From positions 1 through 36,380 of the forward strand of contig SVUD01000017.1 of the NCBI GenBank assembly GCA_015063445.1: a stretch of DNA of 36,380 nt. The letters are read 5' to 3'. Below, one piece after another: positions 9,300 to 19,529 of this stretch. The notes below the pieces were generated by a model. That model worked only from the letters and a program-made list of their open reading frames with translations, was not told the DNA's origin and did not search any database. The position numbers and the translations under genes were made by a program. This DNA comes from Oscillospiraceae bacterium (GTDB lineage: Bacteria > Bacillota_A > Clostridia > Oscillospirales > CAG-272). Numbering within the stretch: position 1 is the first letter of the stretch; each line of letters opens with the position of its first letter.

Positions 9300-9311
9300 G
9301 AGACAGAAAAA

Positions 9312-10280
9312 ATGACGAAGAACAATCTTAAAATCAAAGCGCCAAAACGTTTTTTTACAAGACGCGCATTCTCAAAACTCTTTACCGTGACCGCCTGCGC
9401 CTCGGTATTTCTTTTATCTCTTTTCGCATCCGAAAGATTGTCCCACTCTGTTAGAAGCGCTCTTTCGCTTTGCTCAAACGTAATAATCCCCTCGGTTTTT
9501 CCATTTATGGTCATATCGGATTTTCTTTATGCGTATACAAGCTTTTCCTCGATCGGATTTTTTGGCGATGCTTTCGAGCGTGTTTTCCGCATAAACCGTA
9601 TGGGTATGTATCCCTTTGTTCTTGGTATGCTTTGCGGTTTTCCCTTAGGTGTAAAATGCGCCTCGGAGCTATATAGAGGCGGTATGCTTTCAAAGGACGA
9701 GGCAGAACGAATAATAGGGTTCTGCAATAACACGGGTCCCGCCTTTCTCGTTTCGGGAGTAGGTCTCGGACTGAGAGGAAGCATCAGGGACGGCATTCTT
9801 CTCTATCTCGTTATGATGGTCTCGGCGTTGTTTGTCGGAATGATTTTTTCGATAGGTCATTCACTCAAAAAAACAAGCTGCGAAATACCTGAAAAAGCTA
9901 TTTGTTTTTCGTTTACGGACTCAATAAAAAATGCGGGTATCAACACTCTGAATATATGCTCATATCTGACGTTTTTCGCTTGTATTGTCGGAATGCTCAG
10001 GAGCGCTATGGGTGAAAATCACCTTTACCTTAGCTTAATATCCTTTCTTGAGGTAGGCAGCGCAACGAGTATACTTTCAAAAACCAAGCTTCTGTCCTCG
10101 AATATTTCGCTTACGCTGTCCTCATTTGCTGTCGGTTTTTCGGGAATGTCTGTTCATCTGCAAGCGATCTCCTTTATCAAGGATACTGACCTCGGACTAA
10201 AGCGCTACTTTGTAATGAAGCTCTTGCAGGGTGTTATTTCCGCTCTCATAGTTTACTTTTTGTCCATAGTTGTAGGCTAA
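9312..10280 (+). CDS. ylbJ: YlbJ-like sporulation integral membrane protein (Gate/nucleoside-recognition domain)
   Basis: A 322-residue polytopic membrane protein resembling YlbJ, a Gate-domain protein needed for spore cortex formation in B. subtilis. Hydrophobic segments lie at about 24-40, 57-77, 98-118, 142-155, 161-182 and at the C-terminus (about 300-322). The diagnostic stretch is the re-entrant-like motif GFPLGVKCASELYRGG followed by GFCNNTGPAFLVSGVG. A GGAG precedes the ATG. It is transcribed away from yqfC-yqfD, another sporulation pair, across a 57-bp shared promoter region, so co-regulation is plausible. It could be another Gate-family transporter, but the motif and context favour YlbJ. 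Confidence 0.82.
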   Translation: MTKNNLKIKAPKRFFTRRAFSKLFTVTACASVFLLSLFASERLSHSVRSALSLCSNVIIPSVFPFMVISDFLYAYTSFSSIGFFGDAFERVFRINRMGMYPFVLGMLCGFPLGVKCASELYRGGMLSKDEAERIIGFCNNTGPAFLVSGVGLGLRGSIRDGILLYLVMMVSALFVGMIFSIGHSLKKTSCEIPEKAICFSFTDSIKNAGINTLNICSYLTFFACIVGMLRSAMGENHLYLSLISFLEVGSATSILSKTKLLSSNISLTLSSFAVGFSGMSVHLQAISFIKDTDLGLKRYFVMKLLQGVISALIVYFLSIVVG

Positions 10281-10324
10281 CTTTTGTTCATAACGCTAAA
10301 TTTAACAAAATCTTCGCTTTTCGG

Positions 10325-10353
10325 TTGATTTTTTCCTATGTGTGTGCTATAAT
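10325..10353 (+). promoter_or_regulatory. Sigma-A promoter of the giant LRR lipoprotein gene
   Basis: The -35 box is TTGATT (10325-10330), the spacer is 17 nt, and the -10 box is a perfect TATAAT (10348-10353) with an extended TG one base upstream. The start codon follows 62 nt after the -10 box. GAAAGGA (10401-10407) is the ribosome binding site. Confidence 0.85.
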
Positions 10354-10415
10354 TAGGCTAAACTTTATTTTAAGCTTATTTAAATATATATATCTTCTAA
10401 GAAAGGACAACAAAA

Positions 10416-13400
10416 ATGAAAAGGATTTTAATTTTTGTACTTCTGCTCGCTCTTACTCTCTCGCTTGCGGCGTGCGGAAAAAAGCCTACTGAAGGTCTCA
10501 AGTACGAACAAGACGATGAGACAGGCGGATACGCGGTAACCAGTATTGGCAATGCTGCCCGTATGTTTGGAAGAGACGTTAAGGATCTCATAATTCCCTC
10601 CACCTATAAGGGAAAAGAGGTTACCGCTATCGAAAGCGCGGCATTCAAGGACTGTGTTAATCTTGAAACGGTAACCATTCCCGCCACCATAAAATTCATT
10701 GCTCCCGGCGCGTTTGAGGGATGCGGAAAGCTCAAGTCTATCACGGTTGACAGTGCGAACAAGGACTACAAGTCGATAGACGGAAACGTGTATTCGAAGG
10801 ACGGACGCGCCTTCGTTACCTACGCTCCCGGTAGTGATGCGACAAGCTTTACTATACCGAACACAGTAACGATTATCGGCGGATACGCCTTCCAGGATTG
10901 TAAGAATCTTTCAAAGATCACCTTCCCCAAGGATTTGATGATAATCGAGGATGGCGCGTTTGACGGCTGCAAAACGATAAATGAAATTGATCTCGGAAGC
11001 TCGGTTGTCAGCATAGGCGATTATGCTTTTTCCGGTTGCATAAGCATTAAGGAAATTGTTATTCCCGATAGCGTAAATACTATCGGCGCAAATGCGTTCT
11101 TTAACTGCCAAAACGTAACGAGCCTTACTATCGGTAAAGGCGTTACCTCTATAGGCTACGGCGCTTTCGAGCATTGTTCGAAGATTGAAAACATCTATTA
11201 CAACGCCGTTTCCGTTAAGGCTTTTGAAAACAACAACCACATATTCTCAAGCGTTGGTTCGGGCACCCCCGGCGTTAACGTAGTGTTCGGAAGCAGTGTT
11301 GAAAGCCTTCCCGCATATTTGTTTGCTTCCTCCGAGAAAAACACTCCCATCCTCAGAAAACTCACCTTCAACAATTCTTCCGCTCTTTCAATTGGTGAAA
11401 ATGCCTTCAAATACTCCAAGTCGATATCGGAAATATACATTTCTTCTCTTGAGGATTGGCTCAATATAGAGTTCGGCAATGCGTCCGCTAACCCACTATC
11501 AGTCGCTTCGATCTTCTACGTTAACAACAGAGAGCTTAATAAGGTTCAAATCCCCCTCGGTATTGAAAAGATCAACGACTATGCGTTTTATAATTACGAT
11601 GCGCTTACATCCGTAACCCTTTCGGGCGGTGTTACCCACGTTGGTACGCTCGCATTCTCGGGCTGTGATAAGCTTGAAAGCATAAGTATTGGATTAGACG
11701 TTGCTACTATAGGCAGCCTTGCCTTCTCAGATTGTCCTTCTTTAGCTGAAATTGAATATGATTCCATAGTGATGGACGACCTCTTCTCCGCTAACGATAT
11801 ATTCGCTAACTCGGGCAGCGATAACGTTACCGTAACGATAGGTTGGAACGTTACCCGTATTGCGGATCACTTCTTCCACTTTGCGAAAGGCGCATATACC
11901 GCGCCCAACGTTACCGCGGTTGATTTCGAGATTAACAGTAAGTGCGAAGAGATCGGCGACTATGCGTTCTACGGTTGCTCTAATCTTTCCGAGGTAAAGA
12001 TAGGAAGTAAAATCAAGAATATTCGTCAGTACGCTTTTTCCGGATGCTCATCGGTTACCTCCCTTACCATCGGTAACAACGTTCAGACGATAGAGGCTCA
12101 CGCATTCGACGGATGCTCCGCTCTTACCGTTCTCTCTATTGGTGACAGTGTTACCGTAGTTTCGGAATATTCCTTCTACAACTGTACGGCGCTCACAAAG
12201 GTGACCATTGGCGATACCGTAAACATTATCGGAAAGTCAGCCTTTGAGGGATGCTCCGCACTTACCGACCTCGAGCTTGGTATCAGCACGACTACAATAG
12301 ACGAGTCTGCATTCAAGGGCTGTAAGGCTCTTGCCGCATTGGATATTCCTCATAGCGTTGAGGCTATCAATGCAAGCGCCTTTGAGGGCTGCTCCAATAT
12401 CGAGACCTTGATTTTAGGTAACACACTTAAGACTATCGGCGCATATGCGTTTAAGGATTGCTCGAAGATCAATAAGCTCAACGTTACGAACAGCGTTGCA
12501 AAGATTGAGAACAACGCATTTGAAAACTGTTCTGCAATTAAAGAGGTTACAATCGGTGAATCTCTTCAGGTTATCGCTGAGGCTACGTTCAAAAACTGTA
12601 CCGCGATGACTAAGATTACTCTCAGCGACGCGGTCAACACAATATGCGATAACGCATTCTACGGCTGTATCGCTCTTCTCGACGTAGCTATTCCCAACGC
12701 TACCGAGATTATCGGAAACAGCGCATTCTACGGCTGCGAAAAGATGTCTTATATTACTCTTGGCGCAGGCTTGAAGACTATCTGTGACGGCGCATTCGAA
12801 AACTGCGCGGCTCTCACAACTCTCAGAATTCCCGACAGCGTAGCTATTATCGGTAAAAAGGCATTCAATAATTGCTCGGCTATGACCGTGCTCGAAATAG
12901 GCGAATCGCTTAAGAATGTTGGAAAGCTCGCCTTCGCAGGATGCACATCTCTTACGGCAATCTACTTCAATGCTGCCAAAATGGATAACTTTGCCGAAAA
13001 CAACTCCATCTTCAACGATGCCGGAGTAAACGGTACGGGCATAAACGTGACCATCGGATCAGCGGCTGAATACATACCCGATTATCTCTTCTGCCCCAAC
13101 GGAACAAACAACGTTCCCAAGATAATCTCATTGAGCTTCGATGACGGAAGCATTTGCGAAAGAATAGGAAGCTACGCCTTCTCTAACTGCAAGGACGTTA
13201 AGGCAATCACTATCACAAGCAGCGTGACCGAGATCGGCACAGGCGCATTCGCGGAGTGTACCGGTCTTGAGTCTATCAGATTTGAGGCTGCAAATCTTAA
13301 AGACCTTCCGGCTAATAACCTTGTGTTCAACAACGCAGGCAAGAACGGAAACGGAATCAAGGTAACAATCGCAAAGAATGTTACTTCTATTCCTAATAAC

Positions 13401-16400
13401 CTTTTCTCCCCAAATGCTGATGATAATACCTCCGTTCCCAATATCGTAAGCATTGAATTTGAGAATGACAGTGTTTGCGAAACTATCGGAGCTTATGCAT
13501 TCTATAATTCAAACAAACTTAAAAACCTCATAATTCCTAACAGCGTTACCGAAATTGCCGCTCACGCATTCGACGGTTGCTCGGCTATCGAAACACTTAC
13601 CGTTGGTACGGGTGTTAAGACGCTCGGAAACTACGCATTCTCGGGATGCAGCGCTATCAAGACTTTTAACTTTAACGCTGTATCGATGAACAATCTTACT
13701 TCGAAAAGCGGCGTATTCTCGGGCGTAGGAGCTACCGGATTGGTAGTTAACGTCGGTGAGACAGTTTCCTCTATACCCGCATACCTCTTCTACAATGCTG
13801 ACGCTAAGGTTACATCGCTTATGTTCGCAGAAAACAGCGTTTGCGAAACTATTGGCAACTCGGCCTTTTATAATTGCAAATCCTTGACAAGCGTGACCTT
13901 CGGCTCTAACTCGGCTCTCGCTTATATCGCCGAAAGCGCATTCTACGGCACCAAAATTACGACGGTTTTTATTTCCGACGCATCCGCTTGGATAAAGACG
14001 AGCTTTGCAAATACAAGCTCCAACCCTATGTATAACGGCGCGGCTCTCTATATTGGAAAAAACGAGCTTACAGAGCTTGTTATCGCAGATGATATCACAT
14101 TTGTATCGAACTATGCATTCTACGGATGCAATAATCTCAAGAAGCTCACTATTCCCGAGGGAATAACCAATATCGGAACAAACGCATTCTATAACTGCGC
14201 AGCGCTTGAAGAAATTTACTTCAACGCAAAGAACGTAGATAATTTCGGTGACAGGTCCGAAATCTTCTACAACGCAGGTAAGAACGGAAACGGTATAGCC
14301 GTTTACATTGGCAAAGCAGTTGAAGCGATACCCGCATACCTCTTCGAGGCATCCAGCGCTCCCAAGCTCGTTTCAGTAACCCTTGCCGACGGTAGCGTTT
14401 GCAAGACTATCGGACAATACGCATTCAAAGGCTGTAACAATCTTACCGCCGTAGATCTTTCAAGCAACGAGACTCTTACGACTATCGGCACATGCGCATT
14501 CTCAAACTGCTCGAAGCTTGATACCGTGAAATTAGGTAACAAGGCGCTTGTGTCAATCGAAGGCTCGGCATTCTCCGGCTGCTCGAATATCAACAACGTA
14601 TATATCACGGATATTTCCGCTTGGATAGACACATACTTCACTAACAACTACTCTAACCCAATGTATAGCGGCGCAAAGCTTTACGTTGCTGATGCTCTTC
14701 TCGAGAATCTTGTAATTCCTACCGAGAACACTGCTGTAAGCCGTTACGCATTTCTCTGCTGCGAAAGTCTTGCGAGCGTAACCGTTCACAAGGACGTAGA
14801 GTATATCGGAGAGTATTCCTTCAACTCATGCTCCGCTTTAGTAAGCGTGACCTTTGATGGCGAAAGCTCGCTTAAGTCTATCGGTACCTCCGCATTTGAC
14901 GCATGCAGCACGCTCGAAACTATCGCTATTCCCGAAAGCGTTACCTACGTAGGCGAATCCGCATTCGTGGGCTGCTCATCTATGAAGAGCGTAACGTTCG
15001 GTGATAATATCAATCTCGCAAAGATAGGCAATAATACGTTCAACGGATGCTCAAGCCTTGAGGGTATAATCATCCCCGCAAGCGTTACCGAGATAGGCGA
15101 ATCCGCATTCAACAAGTGCTCCGCTATGAAGAGCGTGGTATTTGAAAACAATACCGCATTTGCAAATTCGGATAGCAATGCTTTTTTTTGCTGCTCGGCT
15201 ATTGAAAACGTAACTATTACAGACGTTGCGGCATGGATTAACGTAGAATTTAAAAATTACTACTCTAACCCCATGTATAACGGCGTAGCGCTCAACATTA
15301 ACGGCGCTCCCATTGAATCTCTTGAGATTCCCGCCGGCATTAATACCGTTAAGCCTTACGCTATGTACGGATGTACAAGTCTTAAGAGCCTTACTATCGC
15401 TAACGATATTAAGGAAATCGGTATGAGCGCATTTGAAGGCTGTACTGCTCTCGAAACTCTTGTATTTGATACAGACACCTTAACTCTTAATAGCAAAGCA
15501 TTCTACAATTGCGAGGCGCTGGAGAGTATCACCGTTAACTCAAACATTGGCAATTTGATAAAGAATAATTCCGTATTCTACGGCGCAGGCAATAAGTCTG
15601 CTGACGGAATTGCAGTTACTTTCGGTAATACCGTAAATGCTGTTCCCAATTATCTCTTCAATCCCGATAACAGCAGCAATAATGCTCCTAAGATCGTAAG
15701 CATTACGTTTGCTCCCGACAGCATTTGCGAAAGCGTAGGTAATTATGCATTCGCTTACTGCAGCTCCGTAGCAGACGTAAACTTCGGAAGCAATACCGCT
15801 CTTAAGAGCTTAGGTGAAAAGGCATTCTACGGTTGCGATAAGATCGACAACGTTTATATCTCCGATATATCCGCTTGGCTCACCGCAAGCTTCAATGCGC
15901 AGTATTCTAACCCCATGTACAGCGGCGCAAAGCTTTACGTTGCAAATACGCTTCTTGAGGATCTCACCGTTGCAGACGACGTAAGCGTTATCTCACCCTA
16001 CTCTATGTACGGATGCGAAAGTGTTAAGACGCTTACAACAAATACTTACACAACTTCTATCGGCGATAATGGGTTCTATAACTGCATAGCTCTCGAGAGC
16101 ATTACGTTTAACGCCGCTTCTCTTAAGCTCGGCGCGGCAGCATTCTATAATACCACCGCTCTTAAGACTGTCAACGTTAACGCTGATATTGCTGATCTTG
16201 AAAGAGGTAACAACGTATTCTATAACGCAGGTCAGTCTGCTGACGGAATTACCGTTAATATCGGCAATACCGTAACTGCTATTCCAAATTATCTCTTCAA
16301 TCCCGCCGACAACGTAGAAAACGCTCCTAAAATCACGAGCGTTGTATTCATCGACGGTGCCGGTACAGAGAGCGTTTGCGCATCTATAGGAAACTATGCG

Positions 16401-19352
16401 TTCGCTTACTGCTCAGCTATTGAAGCAGTGACTCTCGGAAACAAGATAGAGAATATCGGTAACTATGCATTTGCAAATTGCTCAGATCTTCTTGCTCTTA
16501 ACGTTCCCGCAAGTGTTAAAGCTATCGGTAACTCGGCATTCTATAATTGCTCCGCTATGACAACCGTAACCTTCGCGGACGGCTCAGCGCTTGAAGCGAT
16601 AGGAATTGCCGCATTCCAAAACTGCACGGCGCTTACAGGCATCATTATTCCTAAGAGTGTTACAACTCTCAGCGACTCGGCATTCTATAATTGCTCGGCT
16701 ATGACAAGCGTAACCTTTGAGGAAGGTATCAATCTCAGCGCTATCGGAAGCTCCGCATTCTTTGGCTGCAAAAAGCTCACTGAAATTGTAATTCCCGAGG
16801 GCGTTACAACTATCGGTCAGAGCGCATTCAACGGCTGCTCCTCTATAGCTAAGGTGGTTATCCCGAGTACTCTTACTACCGTTGAATCAAGCGCATTCAA
16901 TAATTGCACTAAGATTTCCGAGCTTTATGCTACGGACGTAATAAGCTGGTGCAATATCGACTTCGCAAATGCTACAGCTAACCCCATTTGCTACACTACC
17001 GATTTCTATTTCGGTAACGAAAAGATAACTAATCTCGTTATTCCCGCAACCGTTACCGCAATTAAGCAGTACGCATTCGTTGGCTTTGAGGGACTTGTTA
17101 ATCTTACCGCAGACGCAAACGTTACCTCAATAGGTATTTCCGCATTTGAGGGTTGCTCAAATATGACGACCGTAACCTTCGGCACAAACTCCAAGCTTAA
17201 TCTCATTGATAAAAACGCATTCAAGAATTGCGCTGCTCTTGAGGGTATAGTTATTCCCGACAGAGTTACCATGCTTGGTACCTCCGCATTTGAAAACTGC
17301 TCCTCTATGACGAGCGCAGTTATAGGTAATGACGTTGTTACTATCGGTGACAAAGCATTTATGGGCTGCTCTTCTCTTCCCTCTATCGTTATCCCCGATA
17401 ACGTAATAACTATCGGTAACTCCGCATTTGAAGGCTGCAACGCTATCACGAGCGTAGCAATCGGAACAAGAGTTAGCACTATTGGTGCTTCCGCATTCAA
17501 GAATTGCGCAAAGATCGAGGGTATCGTAATTCCCAACAGCGTAACTGCAATAGGTGCTTCCGCATTCCAGAACTGCTCCGCAATGCAGACTCTTAACATT
17601 GGATCCGGCGTAAGCACTATCGGTAATTCCGCATTCCAGAACTGCGCTAAGATTGAGGGTATCGTAATCCCCAACAACGTAACTTCAATAGGCAATTCCG
17701 CATTCGAGGGCTGCTCATCTGCGAGCAAGATAGTTATCGGTACGGGCGTAAGCTCTATTGGAAGCTCCGCATTCAAGGGCTGCTCCAAGGTTGAGTCTAT
17801 CAACGTTCCTGACAACGTAAGAAGCATAGGAGAGTCCGCATTTGCTAACTGCTCCGCTCTTAAATCTCTTGAAATAGGAACGGGCGTAGGAGCGCTTCCC
17901 GAAAATCTCCTTAACGGATGCTCTTCTCTTGTAAATCTCGTTATCCCCTTCGTTGGTCACAATAGCTTCTACAACTTCTGTGATGATAGCAGCTGCATAG
18001 GTATATCCTGCAATTTGAATCACGGAATTCAGTATCCCTTCGGTTACATATTCGGTGAATCCGAGTACGCCGGAGCTACGGAAACCGAGCAGACCTATTA
18101 CTCACGCGATCCCTTAATGGGAATGCTTATATCAGCTACGGATAAATACTATATTCCCAATTCTCTTGCAAACGTTACCGTTACCGGCGTTAACAGTACT
18201 ATTCTCTACGGCGCATTCCAGAACTGTAACAACATCAAGAATATCACTCTCGGCGAAGGCGTTAATAACATCGCTTATAATTCCTTCAACGGCTGCTCTT
18301 CTCTTGAGAACGTTAATATAGGTAACAACGTTGCATCTATCGGTAAGAATGCATTCGCAGGCTGCGAAAAGCTTGCTAACGTAACTATTGGAAACGGTGT
18401 TAACACTATAGGCGAGAGCGCATTCAACGGTTGTAAGGGACTTAAGAACCTCAATATCGGTTCGTCCATTGCAAGCATCGAAAAATACGCATTCAAGGGC
18501 TGCGAAAATCTTGATAAGGTTAATATTTCCAATATTAACGGCTGGTACGTAATAGACTTTGCTACTCCCGAATCAAACCCCGTTTACTATGCTAAGAAGC
18601 TTTATCTTAACGACAATCTCGTAACCAAGATCGACGTTACCGACGCTAACGCTATCAAGAACTACGCATTCATTAACTGCGAATCGCTTAAGAGCGTTAC
18701 TATCGGCGGTAAATCTTTCTACATTGGAGCAAGAGCGTTTGATAACTGTATTAACATCGAAAAGCTTACGCTTTCCGAAGGCCTTGTTAATATCGGTGAC
18801 TATGCGTTCCGTAATCTTAAGAGCCTTCTCACAGTGAATATTCCCTCCACTGTTACTACAATTGGAGAGGATGCGTTCGACGGCTGCGAGATCCTCTACA
18901 AGCTTTACATTAACGATCTTGAAGGCTGGTGCAACATTACGTTCGCTACCGTTAAGTCCAATCCTCTTTACTTCGCTAACAACCTCTACGTGAACGGCAA
19001 GCTCATGATTCAGATCACCATTCCCAAGAGCGTTACCGAAATAAAGAATTACGCATTTGCCGGCGCTACTAACGTCCTTTCGATCGTTATCCACAGAGGC
19101 GTAACGGCTATCGGCGAAAACGTTCTTCTCGATTGCGAAAATCTTGAAAATATCTACTATGGATGCGGCAGTAATAGTGCCGTCAGCACCAACAGATGGT
19201 ACTCCATCAAAATTAATTCCTCAAACGAAGAGCTTAACAACGCAAAGCTTTACTTCTACAGTCCTACAGAGCCCACTGTCGAAGGCTTCTGCTGGTACTA
19301 TGCTGAGGACGGAGCTACTATCCTTATCTGGTACGGTCAGATATCCACCTGA
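10416..19352 (+). CDS. Giant BspA-type leucine-rich-repeat lipoprotein (2978 aa)
   Basis: The protein begins with a lipoprotein signal peptide: KR, a hydrophobic core, and a lipobox LAAC with the lipidated Cys at position 20. Almost all the rest consists of LRR_5/BspA-type repeats of about 23 residues (pattern I-G-x-x-A-F-x-x-C-S-x-L-x-x-[IV]-x-[IL]-P-x-S-V-x-x). Three other modules recur: (B) a W-containing insert of the type AWxxxxFxNxxSNPMYxGAxLY, seen about eight times (near nt 11450, 13985, 14620, 15230, 15870, 16945, 18540, 18920); (C) FxxAGxxGxGIxVxIGxxVxxIPxYLF, leading into PKIxSxxFxxxSxCExIGxYAF; (D) a single VGHNSFYNF...FGYIFGESEY block near nt 17950-18060 that precedes a new LRR run. 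No LPXTG or S-layer anchor is seen, so membrane lipidation is the probable anchor. BspA-like proteins commonly bind host or bacterial surfaces (family knowledge); the ligand here is unknown. It has its own promoter and terminator. Confidence 0.93.
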   Translation: MKRILIFVLLLALTLSLAACGKKPTEGLKYEQDDETGGYAVTSIGNAARMFGRDVKDLIIPSTYKGKEVTAIESAAFKDCVNLETVTIPATIKFIAPGAFEGCGKLKSITVDSANKDYKSIDGNVYSKDGRAFVTYAPGSDATSFTIPNTVTIIGGYAFQDCKNLSKITFPKDLMIIEDGAFDGCKTINEIDLGSSVVSIGDYAFSGCISIKEIVIPDSVNTIGANAFFNCQNVTSLTIGKGVTSIGYGAFEHCSKIENIYYNAVSVKAFENNNHIFSSVGSGTPGVNVVFGSSVESLPAYLFASSEKNTPILRKLTFNNSSALSIGENAFKYSKSISEIYISSLEDWLNIEFGNASANPLSVASIFYVNNRELNKVQIPLGIEKINDYAFYNYDALTSVTLSGGVTHVGTLAFSGCDKLESISIGLDVATIGSLAFSDCPSLAEIEYDSIVMDDLFSANDIFANSGSDNVTVTIGWNVTRIADHFFHFAKGAYTAPNVTAVDFEINSKCEEIGDYAFYGCSNLSEVKIGSKIKNIRQYAFSGCSSVTSLTIGNNVQTIEAHAFDGCSALTVLSIGDSVTVVSEYSFYNCTALTKVTIGDTVNIIGKSAFEGCSALTDLELGISTTTIDESAFKGCKALAALDIPHSVEAINASAFEGCSNIETLILGNTLKTIGAYAFKDCSKINKLNVTNSVAKIENNAFENCSAIKEVTIGESLQVIAEATFKNCTAMTKITLSDAVNTICDNAFYGCIALLDVAIPNATEIIGNSAFYGCEKMSYITLGAGLKTICDGAFENCAALTTLRIPDSVAIIGKKAFNNCSAMTVLEIGESLKNVGKLAFAGCTSLTAIYFNAAKMDNFAENNSIFNDAGVNGTGINVTIGSAAEYIPDYLFCPNGTNNVPKIISLSFDDGSICERIGSYAFSNCKDVKAITITSSVTEIGTGAFAECTGLESIRFEAANLKDLPANNLVFNNAGKNGNGIKVTIAKNVTSIPNNLFSPNADDNTSVPNIVSIEFENDSVCETIGAYAFYNSNKLKNLIIPNSVTEIAAHAFDGCSAIETLTVGTGVKTLGNYAFSGCSAIKTFNFNAVSMNNLTSKSGVFSGVGATGLVVNVGETVSSIPAYLFYNADAKVTSLMFAENSVCETIGNSAFYNCKSLTSVTFGSNSALAYIAESAFYGTKITTVFISDASAWIKTSFANTSSNPMYNGAALYIGKNELTELVIADDITFVSNYAFYGCNNLKKLTIPEGITNIGTNAFYNCAALEEIYFNAKNVDNFGDRSEIFYNAGKNGNGIAVYIGKAVEAIPAYLFEASSAPKLVSVTLADGSVCKTIGQYAFKGCNNLTAVDLSSNETLTTIGTCAFSNCSKLDTVKLGNKALVSIEGSAFSGCSNINNVYITDISAWIDTYFTNNYSNPMYSGAKLYVADALLENLVIPTENTAVSRYAFLCCESLASVTVHKDVEYIGEYSFNSCSALVSVTFDGESSLKSIGTSAFDACSTLETIAIPESVTYVGESAFVGCSSMKSVTFGDNINLAKIGNNTFNGCSSLEGIIIPASVTEIGESAFNKCSAMKSVVFENNTAFANSDSNAFFCCSAIENVTITDVAAWINVEFKNYYSNPMYNGVALNINGAPIESLEIPAGINTVKPYAMYGCTSLKSLTIANDIKEIGMSAFEGCTALETLVFDTDTLTLNSKAFYNCEALESITVNSNIGNLIKNNSVFYGAGNKSADGIAVTFGNTVNAVPNYLFNPDNSSNNAPKIVSITFAPDSICESVGNYAFAYCSSVADVNFGSNTALKSLGEKAFYGCDKIDNVYISDISAWLTASFNAQYSNPMYSGAKLYVANTLLEDLTVADDVSVISPYSMYGCESVKTLTTNTYTTSIGDNGFYNCIALESITFNAASLKLGAAAFYNTTALKTVNVNADIADLERGNNVFYNAGQSADGITVNIGNTVTAIPNYLFNPADNVENAPKITSVVFIDGAGTESVCASIGNYAFAYCSAIEAVTLGNKIENIGNYAFANCSDLLALNVPASVKAIGNSAFYNCSAMTTVTFADGSALEAIGIAAFQNCTALTGIIIPKSVTTLSDSAFYNCSAMTSVTFEEGINLSAIGSSAFFGCKKLTEIVIPEGVTTIGQSAFNGCSSIAKVVIPSTLTTVESSAFNNCTKISELYATDVISWCNIDFANATANPICYTTDFYFGNEKITNLVIPATVTAIKQYAFVGFEGLVNLTADANVTSIGISAFEGCSNMTTVTFGTNSKLNLIDKNAFKNCAALEGIVIPDRVTMLGTSAFENCSSMTSAVIGNDVVTIGDKAFMGCSSLPSIVIPDNVITIGNSAFEGCNAITSVAIGTRVSTIGASAFKNCAKIEGIVIPNSVTAIGASAFQNCSAMQTLNIGSGVSTIGNSAFQNCAKIEGIVIPNNVTSIGNSAFEGCSSASKIVIGTGVSSIGSSAFKGCSKVESINVPDNVRSIGESAFANCSALKSLEIGTGVGALPENLLNGCSSLVNLVIPFVGHNSFYNFCDDSSCIGISCNLNHGIQYPFGYIFGESEYAGATETEQTYYSRDPLMGMLISATDKYYIPNSLANVTVTGVNSTILYGAFQNCNNIKNITLGEGVNNIAYNSFNGCSSLENVNIGNNVASIGKNAFAGCEKLANVTIGNGVNTIGESAFNGCKGLKNLNIGSSIASIEKYAFKGCENLDKVNISNINGWYVIDFATPESNPVYYAKKLYLNDNLVTKIDVTDANAIKNYAFINCESLKSVTIGGKSFYIGARAFDNCINIEKLTLSEGLVNIGDYAFRNLKSLLTVNIPSTVTTIGEDAFDGCEILYKLYINDLEGWCNITFATVKSNPLYFANNLYVNGKLMIQITIPKSVTEIKNYAFAGATNVLSIVIHRGVTAIGENVLLDCENLENIYYGCGSNSAVSTNRWYSIKINSSNEELNNAKLYFYSPTEPTVEGFCWYYAEDGATILIWYGQIST

Positions 19353-19401
19353 TAATTTGGTAAAACAAATATAAAGATATCATTCACTAATTAAATAAAT
19401 A

Positions 19402-19450
19402 GCGCCTGTGGACGAGATTTTCTCTCCGCAGGCGCCATTTATCGTTTTTT
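19402..19450 (+). terminator. Rho-independent terminator of the LRR lipoprotein gene
   Basis: An 11-bp stem (GCGCCTGTGGA at 19402-19412 with TCCGCAGGCGC at 19425-19435, one G-T pair) encloses a smaller GAGA/TCTC stem. It is followed within 10 nt by a run of six T (19445-19450). It lies about 50 bp after the stop codon. Confidence 0.88.
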
Positions 19451-19471
19451 ACATTAATATTATATAATAAA

Positions 19472-19523
19472 AATCCCTTGCGTATCAATGACTCATTAAC
19501 GAGTACGATTACCGCAAGGGATT
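19472..19523. terminator. Second, probably bidirectional, terminator
   Basis: AATCCCTTGCG (19472-19482) pairs perfectly with CGCAAGGGATT (19513-19523), with a small ACTC/GAGT stem in the loop. T-rich sequence follows on the plus strand and A-rich sequence precedes it. It can therefore end both the plus-strand LRR transcript and the minus-strand small membrane protein gene. Confidence 0.8.
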
Positions 19524-19529
19524 ATTTTT

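Noticed and set aside
17006..17827. Minus-strand frame of 273 codons antisense to the LRR gene
   Set aside because: It mirrors the repeat pattern of the plus-strand gene and has no start signals; it is a shadow.
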